From contig JBMNPH010000003.1 in NCBI GenBank assembly GCA_050943495.1, positions 124,001 through 188,000 of the forward strand: DNA of 64,000 nt. Reading direction: 5' to 3'. The stretch is from Merdivicinus sp050943495 (GTDB lineage Bacteria; Bacillota; Clostridia; Oscillospirales; Ruminococcaceae). The notes beneath the pieces are model-generated. The model was not told the origin of the DNA. It searched no databases and worked only from the letters and a program-made list of their open reading frames with translations. A program made the translations under genes and the position numbers. Shown here in pieces: positions 1 to 8,034 of this stretch; position 1 is the first letter of the stretch; each line of letters opens with the position of its first letter.

Positions 1-1268
1 CAGGCCATTAGCCAGCGCCGGAATGTAATTCCATTGGTTTTGTTGTTGAATTTCTCGGGATATAATTTGTAAAAATCATGCAGTTCCGTATTCTTCAGAA
101 TTTCCGTATGCAGCGCCGCCACACCGTTGACGCTGAACCCGTAATGAATATCCATCCGCGCCATATGCACCAGTTGATTGGAGTCGATGATCGCAATCCG
201 ATCTGTAAGTTCGGGAGAAGCCGCCTTGACTCGCGCATCCAATTCCCGGATAATGGGCATGAGATGCGGCACTACTTCTTCCAGATAATCCGCAGGCCAT
301 TTTTCCAACGCCTCCGCGAGAATGGTATGGTTGGTATAGGCGCAGGTATTGGCCGTGATCTCAATGGCATCTCCCAGTGAAACCCCTTCTTTCTGCAAAA
401 GCCGGATCAACTCGGGGATAATCAGCGACGGATGCGTGTCATTGATCTGGATAACCGCATGTTCGGCCAGTGTTTCCGGCGAAAATCCTCTCTCTTTCAA
501 TTCCGACAGAATTAGCTGGGCAGCTGCACTGACCATAAAATATTGCTGATAGACCCGCAGCTTGCGTCCGTCTTCATCACTGTCATCCGGATAAAGGAAA
601 AGAGTGAGATTTTTAGGAATCTGCGTCTTATCAAAATCAATCCCATCTCCCACGATCCGTTCATCTGCACTCTCGACATCAAATAGGTGCAGGGTATTTC
701 GTCCTCCCTGATAGCCGGACACCGGCAAATCATACAGCACCGCCGTAACATTATATTTTCCGAATTTCACCTCAAATTTTCTTCCGGTTTCCTGCAGCCA
801 GCCGTCGCGGTCACGCCACCGATCCGGATACTCGCATTGCTTCTGATTTTCGAATTTCTGCCGGAATAATCCATAGTGGTAGCAGAGCCCAACGCCATCG
901 CCGGGCAATCCCAGCGTCGTGACAGAATCCAGAAAACATGCTGCCAGCCGTCCTAAACCTCCGTTTCCAAGGGAGGGTTCCGCCTCAAATTCCTCGATTT
1001 CCGCCAAGGATTTCCCCTCGTTCTCCAGCAGGCGCTCTGCCTCATCCCGGATTCCGAGATTGATCAGGTTGTTCGAAAGAAGTTTCCCGATCAAAAATTC
1101 TGCCGATATATAATAGAGTTTTTTCGTACCGCACAGAAGCGGACGTTTCGCAAGCATTTCCTTGGTGATTTCCAAAAGGGCATGGTACACGGCTTCATTA
1201 CTAGCCTCCGCAATGGATTTCTGTCCGCGCTCACGAAGTTTTTGTTCCAATTGTTCTTGAAGTGTCAT
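1..1268 (-). CDS. glgP: Glycogen/maltodextrin phosphorylase, N-terminal part (runs off the left edge)
   Basis: Glycogen phosphorylase releases glucose-1-phosphate from alpha-1,4-glucans in the cytoplasm, using phosphate and pyridoxal phosphate. About 422 N-terminal residues are present and the frame is still open at base 1, so the C-terminal half with the PLP lysine lies outside. Family blocks are visible: KKLYYISAEFLIGKLL, then PSLGNGGLGRLAACF, later INDTHPS and NHTIL. The start is ATG at 1268-1266, preceded by GAGGATCTT. It is divergent from the feo operon and shares a roughly 280-base intergenic region with it. Nothing indicates a broken gene. Substrate preference (glycogen or maltodextrin) cannot be decided from this half. 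Confidence 0.93.
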   Translation of the reverse strand, partial: MTLQEQLEQKLRERGQKSIAEASNEAVYHALLEITKEMLAKRPLLCGTKKLYYISAEFLIGKLLSNNLINLGIRDEAERLLENEGKSLAEIEEFEAEPSLGNGGLGRLAACFLDSVTTLGLPGDGVGLCYHYGLFRQKFENQKQCEYPDRWRDRDGWLQETGRKFEVKFGKYNVTAVLYDLPVSGYQGGRNTLHLFDVESADERIVGDGIDFDKTQIPKNLTLFLYPDDSDEDGRKLRVYQQYFMVSAAAQLILSELKERGFSPETLAEHAVIQINDTHPSLIIPELIRLLQKEGVSLGDAIEITANTCAYTNHTILAEALEKWPADYLEEVVPHLMPIIRELDARVKAASPELTDRIAIIDSNQLVHMARMDIHYGFSVNGVAALHTEILKNTELHDFYKLYPEKFNNKTNGITFRRWLMA

Positions 1269-1474
1269 AAGATCCTCTTTTCTTTCATCAGTTTCCAACA
1301 GGATACTGTTATTATTATAGCGGATTCTTTCGAAAAATTCCAGCAATCTCGTATAAAATATCTTGTTTTCATATATTTATATTTATTTTTTTGTTTGTTT
1401 TTACAATACACATTAAAATTTTACAGAACGTTCTAAAAATGTTACCCAAAAGCAACAAAGTCAAAGAAAATGAA

Positions 1475-1503
1475 TTGACATTTAAAGTTTGTTGATGTAA
1501 ACT
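1475..1503 (+). promoter_or_regulatory. Probable sigma-A promoter of the feo operon
   Basis: TTGACA at 1475-1480 and TAAACT at 1498-1503 are separated by 17 bases, about 50 bases before the first feoA start. A short inverted repeat, AGTTT (1486-1490) and AAACT (1499-1503) with 8 bases between, overlaps the spacer and the -10. It could be an operator for an iron-responsive repressor, but that is inference. Confidence 0.6.
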
Positions 1504-1550
1504 AATAGCATGAAGTTTGCCATATACAACTTGAAAGGAGCAGAATTTTG

Positions 1551-1760
1551 ATGCCGCTTACATTTGCAGGAATTGGTCAAACCAAACGGATCATTAAAAT
1601 AAATGGAAAAGACGAAGTGCGTCAGCATCTTGCAAATCTAGGGTTTGTTGCGGGCGAAGAAGTAACGATCCTGTCCGAACTCGGCGGGAACCTCATCCTC
1701 CGTGTCAAAAACAGCCGCATCGCCCTTGACAAGCAAATGGCTGGCCGTATTTTGATTTAG
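1551..1760 (+). CDS. feoA: FeoA-domain protein 1 of the ferrous iron transport operon
   Basis: This is a small SH3-like FeoA protein of about 69 residues, thought to act in the cytoplasm on FeoB-dependent Fe(II) uptake. The sequence has the FeoA pattern: an N-terminal beta strand, then VRQHLANLGFVAGEEVTIL, then a glycine-rich turn and a hydrophobic RIALDKQMAGRILI tail. ATG at 1551 is taken as the start; an in-frame TTG at 1548 is also possible, because AAAGGAG ends at 1540. It is first in an operon with a second feoA 14 bases after its stop, then feoB. Tandem feoA genes are common in Clostridia. Confidence 0.92.
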   Translation: MPLTFAGIGQTKRIIKINGKDEVRQHLANLGFVAGEEVTILSELGGNLILRVKNSRIALDKQMAGRILI

Positions 1761-1774
1761 AAGGGATGGTACCA

Positions 1775-1996
1775 ATGAAAACACTGCGAAATATTTCTCC
1801 AGGTACGACCGTTACGGTCGTAAAACTGCATGGGGAAGGCGCTGTCAAACGTCGGATCATGGATATGGGGATTACCAAAGGAACCGAAATCTTCGTACGA
1901 AAGGTAGCGCCGCTCGGAGATCCGATTGAGGTTAATGTGCGTAGTTATGAACTTTCGTTGCGCAAAGCCGACTGTGAAATGATTGAAGTTCAGTAA
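1775..1996 (+). CDS. feoA: FeoA-domain protein 2
   Basis: This is a second FeoA-type protein of 73 residues, more typical than the first. It contains VKLHGEGAVKRRIMDMGIT, then GTEIFVRKVAPLGDPIEV, and ends in the conserved LSLRKADCEMIEV, the usual FeoA C-terminus. ATG 1775 is chosen because the ribosome site AGAAGGG ends around 1765; the ATG at 1766 has no spacing. It probably partners FeoB, with the first FeoA as an accessory copy. The 51 bases before feoB contain another AGTTTAC-like element but no terminator. Confidence 0.93.
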   Translation: MKTLRNISPGTTVTVVKLHGEGAVKRRIMDMGITKGTEIFVRKVAPLGDPIEVNVRSYELSLRKADCEMIEVQ

Positions 1997-2047
1997 TTCT
2001 ATTTTAAAGTTAGTTTACAGAAACTTATTTTGAAAGGAGCGGCTATT

Positions 2048-4180
2048 ATGGCCTTCAAAATTGCATTGGCTGGCAATCCCAACTGTGGAAAAACGACCAT
2101 GTTCAATGATTTGACGGGCAGTTCACAATATGTTGGAAACTGGCCTGGAGTTACGGTAGAAAAAAAGGAGGGTCGTCTAAAAGGACGAAAAGATGTAATG
2201 ATCCAGGATTTGCCCGGAATTTACTCTCTCTCTCCCTATACACTGGAAGAAGTTGTCTCTCGAAACTATCTGGTCAATGAAAAGCCAGATGTCATTCTAA
2301 ATATTGTGGATGCATCCAATTTGGAACGTAACCTTTATCTGACAACCCAGCTGTTAGAATTGGGGATTCCCATGGTCATTGCCCTGAATATGATGGACAT
2401 TGTCCGAAAAAACGGTGATAAAATCCAAGTGCAGAAACTTTCCGCCGCACTGGGATGTCCAATCATTGAAACCAGTGCACTCAAAGGTGCTGGAACGAAA
2501 GAAGTAATTTCCAAGGCACTGGAAATCGCTCAAAAAGGCAGCATTCCAGATCCGCCTCCCTTCTCGGATACTGTAGAAAACATCCTTACAGAGATTTCTG
2601 ACCACCTGAAATCCTGCTGTGACTCTTCCAAACTGCGCTGGTACAGCATCAAGTTCTTTGAAAAGGACGAAAAAGCAGCAGAAGCCCTGCAAGTTCTCGA
2701 AAACGTTCAGTCTAAAATCCGTCAAATTCGCAATGCGGCCGAACAGGAAATGGATGACGATGCCGAAAGCATTATCACCAATGAACGATATCAGTACATT
2801 GCCAAGCTTCTGGAAAGCTGTTATCAACGGAAACCCCGCACGCTGTCTGTCAGTGATAAAATTGACCGGATTGTTACCAACCGCTGGTTGGCTCTGCCGA
2901 TTTTTGCAATTGTAATGACAGCCGTCTACTATCTGTCCGTCACAACGATTGGTTCTATGATGACCGACTGGGTCAATGATGTGTTATTCGGTGAAATCAT
3001 TCCGCCGGCTGTACAGGGATGGCTTGAATCGGTTCAGGCAGCTGATTGGCTGCAATCGCTGATTCTGGACGGCATTATTGCCGGTGTCGGAGCAGTGCTG
3101 GGATTCCTGCCGCAGATGATGGTACTCTTCCTTTGCCTGGCGCTATTGGAAGACTGCGGATATATGGCGCGCATTGCCTTTATTATGGACCGGATTTTCC
3201 GAAAATTCGGCCTCTCGGGAAAATCTTTCATCCCGATGCTGATCGGACTTGGATGCGGCGTACCAGGTGTTATGGCCTCCCGCACCATTGAAAACGATCG
3301 CGACCGTAAAATGACTGTGATGACTACTACATTTGTTCCATGCAGTGCAAAACTCCCGATTATTGCGTTGATCGCAGGCGCACTCTTTGGAAATGCATGG
3401 TGGGTAGGCCCCTCCGCTTATTTTGTCGGGTTCGGCGCGATCATTATTTCCGGTATCATCTTGAAAAAGACCAGCCTCTTTGCCGGTGATCCTGCCCCAT
3501 TTGTCATGGAACTTCCTGCCTACCATTTGCCCACTGTTAAGGGTGTGCTGATTCACATGTGGGATCGGGCGAAATCCTTTGTTAAAAAAGCCGGCACCAT
3601 TATCTTCCTGTCCTCGGCTCTTATCTGGTTCCTGCAAAGCTTTAACTGGCGTCTGGAAATGGTGGATGCAGGCGAATCAATTCTGGCTTCCCTCGGAAAT
3701 GTGTTGGCATTTCTGTTTGCGCCGCTTGGATGGGGAGACTGGAGAGCTGCTGTGGCAGCCATTACCGGCCTGATTGCTAAAGAAAATGTTGTCAATACTT
3801 TTGGAATTCTCTTTGGATTTGCAGAGGTAGCGGAAGATGGGGCAGAATATTGGGGCGTTATGCCGCAGGTATTTACCGCGGCAGCAGCCTACTCCTTCCT
3901 GACCTTCAACCTTCTGTGTGCGCCATGCTTCGCGGCAATCGGTGCAATCCATCGTGAAATGGGTTCGGCAAAATGGACCTGGATCGCCATTGGTTATCAA
4001 ACCTTGTTTGCATATGCGATCTCGCTGTGCATCTATCAATTCGGCACCTTGTTTACGGGCGGCGGATTCAGTATCGGAACTGCTGCAGCCATTCTGATCG
4101 TAATTTTGATCGGGTACTTACTGTTCCGGCCGTATCATGAATCCCAAATGTTAAAAGTTAGAGTTTCCAGCCGCGCGTGA
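2048..4180 (+). CDS. feoB: Ferrous iron transporter FeoB
   Basis: This is a 710-residue inner-membrane Fe(II) transporter with an N-terminal cytoplasmic GTPase domain. The G1 motif GNPNCGKTT lies at residues 9-17, G3 is DLPG and G4 is NMMD. A helical spacer follows to about residue 270, then the polytopic membrane part with two gate motifs, LGCGVPGVMASRT and PCSAKLPIIAL. ATG 2048 is preceded by GAAAGGAG; the upstream in-frame TTG lies before the ribosome site. It is the core of the feo operon and is followed by a Cys-rich small protein. The length is somewhat shorter than E. coli FeoB, as usual for Clostridia. All key motifs look intact. Confidence 0.96.
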   Translation: MAFKIALAGNPNCGKTTMFNDLTGSSQYVGNWPGVTVEKKEGRLKGRKDVMIQDLPGIYSLSPYTLEEVVSRNYLVNEKPDVILNIVDASNLERNLYLTTQLLELGIPMVIALNMMDIVRKNGDKIQVQKLSAALGCPIIETSALKGAGTKEVISKALEIAQKGSIPDPPPFSDTVENILTEISDHLKSCCDSSKLRWYSIKFFEKDEKAAEALQVLENVQSKIRQIRNAAEQEMDDDAESIITNERYQYIAKLLESCYQRKPRTLSVSDKIDRIVTNRWLALPIFAIVMTAVYYLSVTTIGSMMTDWVNDVLFGEIIPPAVQGWLESVQAADWLQSLILDGIIAGVGAVLGFLPQMMVLFLCLALLEDCGYMARIAFIMDRIFRKFGLSGKSFIPMLIGLGCGVPGVMASRTIENDRDRKMTVMTTTFVPCSAKLPIIALIAGALFGNAWWVGPSAYFVGFGAIIISGIILKKTSLFAGDPAPFVMELPAYHLPTVKGVLIHMWDRAKSFVKKAGTIIFLSSALIWFLQSFNWRLEMVDAGESILASLGNVLAFLFAPLGWGDWRAAVAAITGLIAKENVVNTFGILFGFAEVAEDGAEYWGVMPQVFTAAAAYSFLTFNLLCAPCFAAIGAIHREMGSAKWTWIAIGYQTLFAYAISLCIYQFGTLFTGGGFSIGTAAAILIVILIGYLLFRPYHESQMLKVRVSSRA

Positions 4181-4209
4181 GATTCTTCAGAAAGGAGAAG
4201 ATCTCGATT

Positions 4210-4383
4210 ATGATGAATTTATCCACCTTTTTCATTGCTGCAGTTCTGTTAATTCTACTGATTCTGGCATTACTCTATGTCGTTCGCCAGAAACGGAAAG
4301 GAAAATGTATTGGCTGTGATGCGGGAAACTGCAGTGGACATTGCGACCATTGCCATTCCTGCGGGCAAAATGGTAAATCATAA
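4210..4383 (+). CDS. FeoB-associated Cys-rich single-pass membrane protein
   Basis: This is a 57-residue protein with one N-terminal hydrophobic helix (about residues 6-24), a basic KRKGK stretch, and a short tail with six Cys and two His in CIGCDAGNCSGHC/DHCHSC spacing. Small membrane proteins with this layout directly after feoB are a known family of unknown mechanism; they may deliver or sense iron at FeoB. The start is one of two adjacent ATGs at 4210 and 4213, with AAAGGAG at 4191-4197; a longer version from 4177 would overlap feoB and precede the ribosome site. The Cys/His cluster suggests metal or Fe-S binding, which is inference. Confidence 0.75.
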   Translation: MMNLSTFFIAAVLLILLILALLYVVRQKRKGKCIGCDAGNCSGHCDHCHSCGQNGKS

Positions 4384-4395
4384 CAAAGGAGAACC

Positions 4396-4776
4396 ATGAC
4401 CATGCAACTGACTTCTGCAAAACTTCGTTATCTTATGACAGTTGATGAATTGCAGCAAAACCTTCCCCACAAGGTACGATGTATTGATCTGGCAGTTTTT
4501 CTGGGCGTTGCCAGACCATCTGCCTGCCGGATGCTCACAGCTTTCTGCCGCGAAGGGCTCCTTCGTCAGTGCCGGGAACATGGAATCGAATTAACAGCAG
4601 ATGGTGAGAAGCAAATTTCACCTTATCGTCAGGAATACCAAATCCTGACCCATTACTTTCAGCAGACGCTCGGATTGTCTGACTACAATGCACGGGAAGC
4701 TGCGATGGCACTGCTGATATCTGCGCCATCAAATACCCGCTGTGCGCTCTGCCAGTCTATGTCTCAAAAATCTTGA
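4396..4776 (+). CDS. DtxR/MntR-fold transcriptional regulator of the feo operon, metal ligands not conserved
   Basis: This 126-residue protein has the order of an iron-dependent repressor: a winged helix-turn-helix (RCIDLAVFLGVARPSACRML with a wing ending LTADGEKQI) and then a dimerisation helix (ILTHYFQQTLGLS) typical of DtxR/MntR. Aligned by eye to Bacillus MntR, the usual Asp/His/Glu metal ligands appear replaced (His77 by Tyr; Glu99, Glu102 and His103 by Ala, Ala and Leu). The C-terminus carries a CALC pair. It is last in the feo operon, so local control of iron uptake is likely. Ribosome site AAAGGAG lies at 4385-4391; ATG 4396 or 4402 can start. A terminator follows. Confidence 0.7.
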   Translation: MTMQLTSAKLRYLMTVDELQQNLPHKVRCIDLAVFLGVARPSACRMLTAFCREGLLRQCREHGIELTADGEKQISPYRQEYQILTHYFQQTLGLSDYNAREAAMALLISAPSNTRCALCQSMSQKS

Positions 4777-4823
4777 GTACCTCGATTTCCTCTCTTGAAA
4801 TATCAAATCATTCTTTTATCTTC

Positions 4824-4856
4824 TCCCGCGGCATACCAGCCGTGGGAATTTTTTTA
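4824..4856 (+). terminator. Rho-independent terminator of the feo operon
   Basis: An 8-bp stem (TCCCGCGG at 4824-4831 with CCGTGGGA at 4840-4847, one G-U pair) is followed by a T-rich run. It lies about 50 bases after the regulator gene. Confidence 0.8.
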
Positions 4857-4863
4857 CCCTGCA

Positions 4864-4892
4864 TTGACGGTATCCTGCAACTGTGCTATCAT
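4864..4892 (+). promoter_or_regulatory. Candidate upstream promoter of the response-regulator/kinase pair
   Basis: TTGACG at 4864-4869 and TATCAT at 4887-4892 are separated by 17 bases, with an extended -10 TG. It lies just after the feo terminator. Confidence 0.45.
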
Positions 4893-4907
4893 GAAAAAGA
4901 TCCAAGC

Positions 4908-4962
4908 GTAAGAAAGATGTAAGAGAAATCTATTTTGATTTGTAAGATTTTTTTGCTATACT
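4908..4962 (+). promoter_or_regulatory. Second promoter with GTAAGA direct repeats, likely autoregulatory
   Basis: TTGATT (4935-4940) and TATACT (4957-4962) are 16 bases apart, with an extended TG at 4954-4955. GTAAGA occurs at 4908-4913, 4919-4924 and 4942-4947. The first two are spaced 11 bases start to start, the period expected for tandem binding of an OmpR/PhoB-type regulator such as the one encoded directly downstream. Confidence 0.5.
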
Positions 4963-4993
4963 CAGCATAGAGAGACCAAAGGAGGGTATTGGA

Positions 4994-5650
4994 ATGAAAG
5001 AAACAATCCTCGTGGCAGATGATGACCATGAAATTGTTAAGGCAATTGCCATCTTGCTGGAAAAGGAAGGCTATCAGGTAAAAAAAGCGTACAATGGCCT
5101 GGAAGCTTTAGAAATTCTGGCCGAATCGTCTGTCCAGCTGATCATCATTGACGTCATGATGCCAAAGCTGGATGGATTATCTGCTGTCATGCGGATCCGG
5201 GAACGCAAAAATCTCCCGATCATCGTATTGAGCGCCAAAAGCGAAGATACCGATAAAATTCTGGAATTATCTATCGGAGCCGACGACTATATTACCAAAC
5301 CCTTCAATCCGCAGGAACTGGCCGCACGGGTACGCAGCCAACTCCGTCGTTATACCTCTCTCGGCGACATCCATTCGCAGAGCCGCGGAAACCTGATCTG
5401 CAACGGCCGGCTCAGCTACAATCCGGATGATCGCATTTTGCGTGCAGACGGCGAAATAGTCCGGCTCACAGCAACTGAAACCAAGATTATCGACCTGTTT
5501 ATGCGGAATCTTGGGAGAGTATTCCCGGCTGAGGAGATTTATCGCCGCGTTTGGGAGGAAGAGGCATTTGCACCGGAAAATACGGTCATGGTTCATATCC
5601 GGCGGATCCGGGAAAAATCGAACTCAACCCGAAAGTACCCGAATATTTGA
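4994..5650 (+). CDS. OmpR-family response regulator, C-terminus frameshifted
   Basis: This is a cytoplasmic DNA-binding response regulator. The receiver domain (about residues 1-115) has the acidic pocket DDD at 9-11, phospho-acceptor D53 in IIDVMMP and the conserved TKPF lysine. A winged-helix output domain follows (LTATETKIIDLF, then VMVHIRRIREK). In the frame as given the protein stops at 5648-5650 after REKSNSTRKYPNI. Reading one base back in the A-run 5613-5617 gives the usual ending with VPEYLKVVWGIGYKIE and a stop at 5701-5703, overlapping the kinase gene. So there is either a real one-base deletion, a sequencing error, or a programmed -1 frameshift. It is co-transcribed with the kinase. 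Confidence 0.9.
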   Translation: MKETILVADDDHEIVKAIAILLEKEGYQVKKAYNGLEALEILAESSVQLIIIDVMMPKLDGLSAVMRIRERKNLPIIVLSAKSEDTDKILELSIGADDYITKPFNPQELAARVRSQLRRYTSLGDIHSQSRGNLICNGRLSYNPDDRILRADGEIVRLTATETKIIDLFMRNLGRVFPAEEIYRRVWEEEAFAPENTVMVHIRRIREKSNSTRKYPNI

Positions 5651-5665
5651 AGGTGGTGTGGGGAA

Positions 5666-7885
5666 TTGGATACAAAATCGAAAAAATCGACGGCAATTAT
5701 TAGTGCCATCGCCTTTTTTCTGGGACTCAGTCTCATTCTGAGCGGAGTGACTCCCCTGGTATGGCATCTATCAGAATGCTGGCAGAATGGGAAATCTCCG
5801 ATCGAAAACTTCCAGCCGGACTATCAACAGACCTCTGACTTCCGCGATATTGTTTCCGCCTATTTTGAAACATTTGCGACAATGGCAACTGGCGGTCCGT
5901 TGGAATACAGTCTGGAAAATACGCGAATGGCGTTATATGAGGAAAGCATGGGCTCATCCGCATCGGAAGTGATGCTGCAATCCAATGTTTCGGCAGAGGA
6001 TTTGCAGGAATATTACCGCTATGACATCAATCTGCTGTATGAAATTTATTATGGCAATAACTTGCGTTACAGCAATACGGAAAATGCTCTCGACCGAACG
6101 GGGCAAAGCCTGCCGGATGGATACAACTTTCTGCTCTATTTTGATGGAGAAAGAGCACATCTCTACCAGAACGGCAGAGAAATTGACCCATATGGAGACG
6201 GACTTTATCATGGAACAGAGGACTGGTTTCTGCCAGGATATGTGAACTTCAACACAGACGAGCGTATGGAAAATGTTCAAATTGTCATGGCTGTTCGTCA
6301 AAAAACTGTTCCCGTTCTAACGGGATTTTATGGACAAGATGGTGCAAGCTATGAAGAAACCAGCATTTTCTATGAACTCGACTGCATGCATCGCCTTTAT
6401 TATTGGGAACTGGTGCTGGCAGTCGGATTTGTGGGAATCGGATTACTTTTTCTGATTCCAGCACTTCTGATGAAAAAATCCCGCAGGACAGCACATACAG
6501 CCCTTCAGAACGCAATGGGAAAAATATGGCTGGAAGCAAAAGTGCTGTTGTTTGTCGTTTCTCTGTTCTTTCTGGCTGTGCTTGCATTGGAATGCGGCTA
6601 TTCTTATTATGTGGGTACTGTCTATGCCTTCTATTCCCCCGTCGTCTGTTACGACTGGCCAAGCATCACAAAAGTTCAGCTGTATGCCTATCTTCCGGTG
6701 GTATTGTCGGCATTCTGGATCGGATACCTCACCCTGTTGGATCTCTGCGGCAAGCCGTGGAAGAACAGTCTGATTGGGAAAATCATCCGCACATACCGCA
6801 GGCCTAACAAAGAACTTCCCTTTGGTGCAAAAATGCGGCATCTCTGTATTTTCTTTTTTGTTAGCACGCTCTTCTTGATTGCAGGCTTTTTTGTCGCTGC
6901 GCTGCTCTTCCTTCTCTTTACGGCTAATCCCGGTTTTTGGTACGAACCAACCGATTACATCTTCTTTTTCACATCATCCCTTCTGATTGCAATTCTGATG
7001 CTTGCGGTAACCTTTTTCTACACCCGTCGGTGCCTGAAAATATTCCGGGAAACGGATGATCTTTCCTCGCGTATTTCCGATATTCGCAGCGGCATTTTCT
7101 CGGAAACCCCCATTCTGCCGGAAAAGGCGGAACTATATCCCACCGCACAGGATTTGCAGGATATCCAGCAAGGCATGGATTCTGCTATTGAGGAACGCAT
7201 CCGCAGTGAACGGATGAAAGTAGAACTCATCACCAATGTCTCCCATGATTTGAAAACACCGCTCACCTCGATTATCAGCTATACCGAACTTCTGGCAGGT
7301 GAAGAACTCTCCGATCAGGCCAGCGATTATGTACAGATTCTCCGCAATAAAGCGCAGCGTCTCAAATCCATGGTACAGGATATCTTTGAGGTAAGCAAAG
7401 CTGCTTCCGGACAGCTTCCCGTTCAGATGGAACCCATCGATCTCGCCAAACTTCTGCGGCAGACTTTGGCTGACATGTCGGAAGCAATTGAAGCCAGCAG
7501 TGTTACCATCAAATCCTCCATCCCGACGGATCCGATTCCGATTGTGGCGGACGGGCAGAGGCTGTACCGTGTATTCCAGAACCTGATCCAGAATGCGCTG
7601 CAGTATTCTCTTGAGGGATCACGCGTTTACCTTCAAACAGAAATTCGTGATGGGGTTGCAGAAGTCCGGATCAAAAATGTATCCAAAAATGAACTGCCTG
7701 AAGATGTAGACTTCACCGAACGATTTGTCCGCGGAGATGCCAGCCGTTCCGATGGCGGCAGTGGCCTGGGATTATCCATCGCACAAAGTTTTACCGAAGC
7801 CTGCGGCGGCAGCTTTTCTATTGAGATTGATGCCGACCGATTCACGGCCGTAGTCACACTTCCCCTCCATTCTGTTTCACAGTAA
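5666..7885 (+). CDS. Membrane sensor histidine kinase
   Basis: This 739-residue kinase pairs with the preceding regulator. A membrane helix (residues 10-30) is followed by an extracytoplasmic region of about 200 residues, several membrane helices between about 250 and 450, a short linker, then the HisKA domain with VSHDLKTPL (His527) and a HATPase domain with QNLIQNALQYS and GSGLGLSIA. The start is TTG at 5666, preceded by GGTGGTGTGGGG; no in-frame ATG precedes the first membrane helix. The signal sensed is unknown. The region encoding the true regulator C-terminus overlaps its first 38 bases in another frame. Confidence 0.88.
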   Translation: MDTKSKKSTAIISAIAFFLGLSLILSGVTPLVWHLSECWQNGKSPIENFQPDYQQTSDFRDIVSAYFETFATMATGGPLEYSLENTRMALYEESMGSSASEVMLQSNVSAEDLQEYYRYDINLLYEIYYGNNLRYSNTENALDRTGQSLPDGYNFLLYFDGERAHLYQNGREIDPYGDGLYHGTEDWFLPGYVNFNTDERMENVQIVMAVRQKTVPVLTGFYGQDGASYEETSIFYELDCMHRLYYWELVLAVGFVGIGLLFLIPALLMKKSRRTAHTALQNAMGKIWLEAKVLLFVVSLFFLAVLALECGYSYYVGTVYAFYSPVVCYDWPSITKVQLYAYLPVVLSAFWIGYLTLLDLCGKPWKNSLIGKIIRTYRRPNKELPFGAKMRHLCIFFFVSTLFLIAGFFVAALLFLLFTANPGFWYEPTDYIFFFTSSLLIAILMLAVTFFYTRRCLKIFRETDDLSSRISDIRSGIFSETPILPEKAELYPTAQDLQDIQQGMDSAIEERIRSERMKVELITNVSHDLKTPLTSIISYTELLAGEELSDQASDYVQILRNKAQRLKSMVQDIFEVSKAASGQLPVQMEPIDLAKLLRQTLADMSEAIEASSVTIKSSIPTDPIPIVADGQRLYRVFQNLIQNALQYSLEGSRVYLQTEIRDGVAEVRIKNVSKNELPEDVDFTERFVRGDASRSDGGSGLGLSIAQSFTEACGGSFSIEIDADRFTAVVTLPLHSVSQ

Positions 7886-7889
7886 ATAG

Positions 7890-7930
7890 AACAGATCGAT
7901 CTCTTACGGGAGATCGGTCTGTTTTTGATT
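7890..7930 (+). terminator. Terminator of the two-component operon
   Basis: The stem ACAGATCGATCTC / GAGATCGGTCTGT (7891-7922, with a G-T pair) is followed by TTTTGATTTTTT. Confidence 0.85.
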
Positions 7931-7975
7931 TTTTACGACAATATTCAGTTTTTCAAATTGAATTTCAGAATTCCC

Positions 7976-8004
7976 TTGCATCCGGAAACAAAATCAAATA
8001 TAAT
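7976..8004 (+). promoter_or_regulatory. Sigma-A promoter of the sulfatase gene
   Basis: TTGCAT (7976-7981) and TATAAT (7999-8004) are separated by exactly 17 bases, 31 bases before the sulfatase start. Confidence 0.7.
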
Positions 8005-8034
8005 AGAATTATATCACACAGGGAGGGTAAAATT

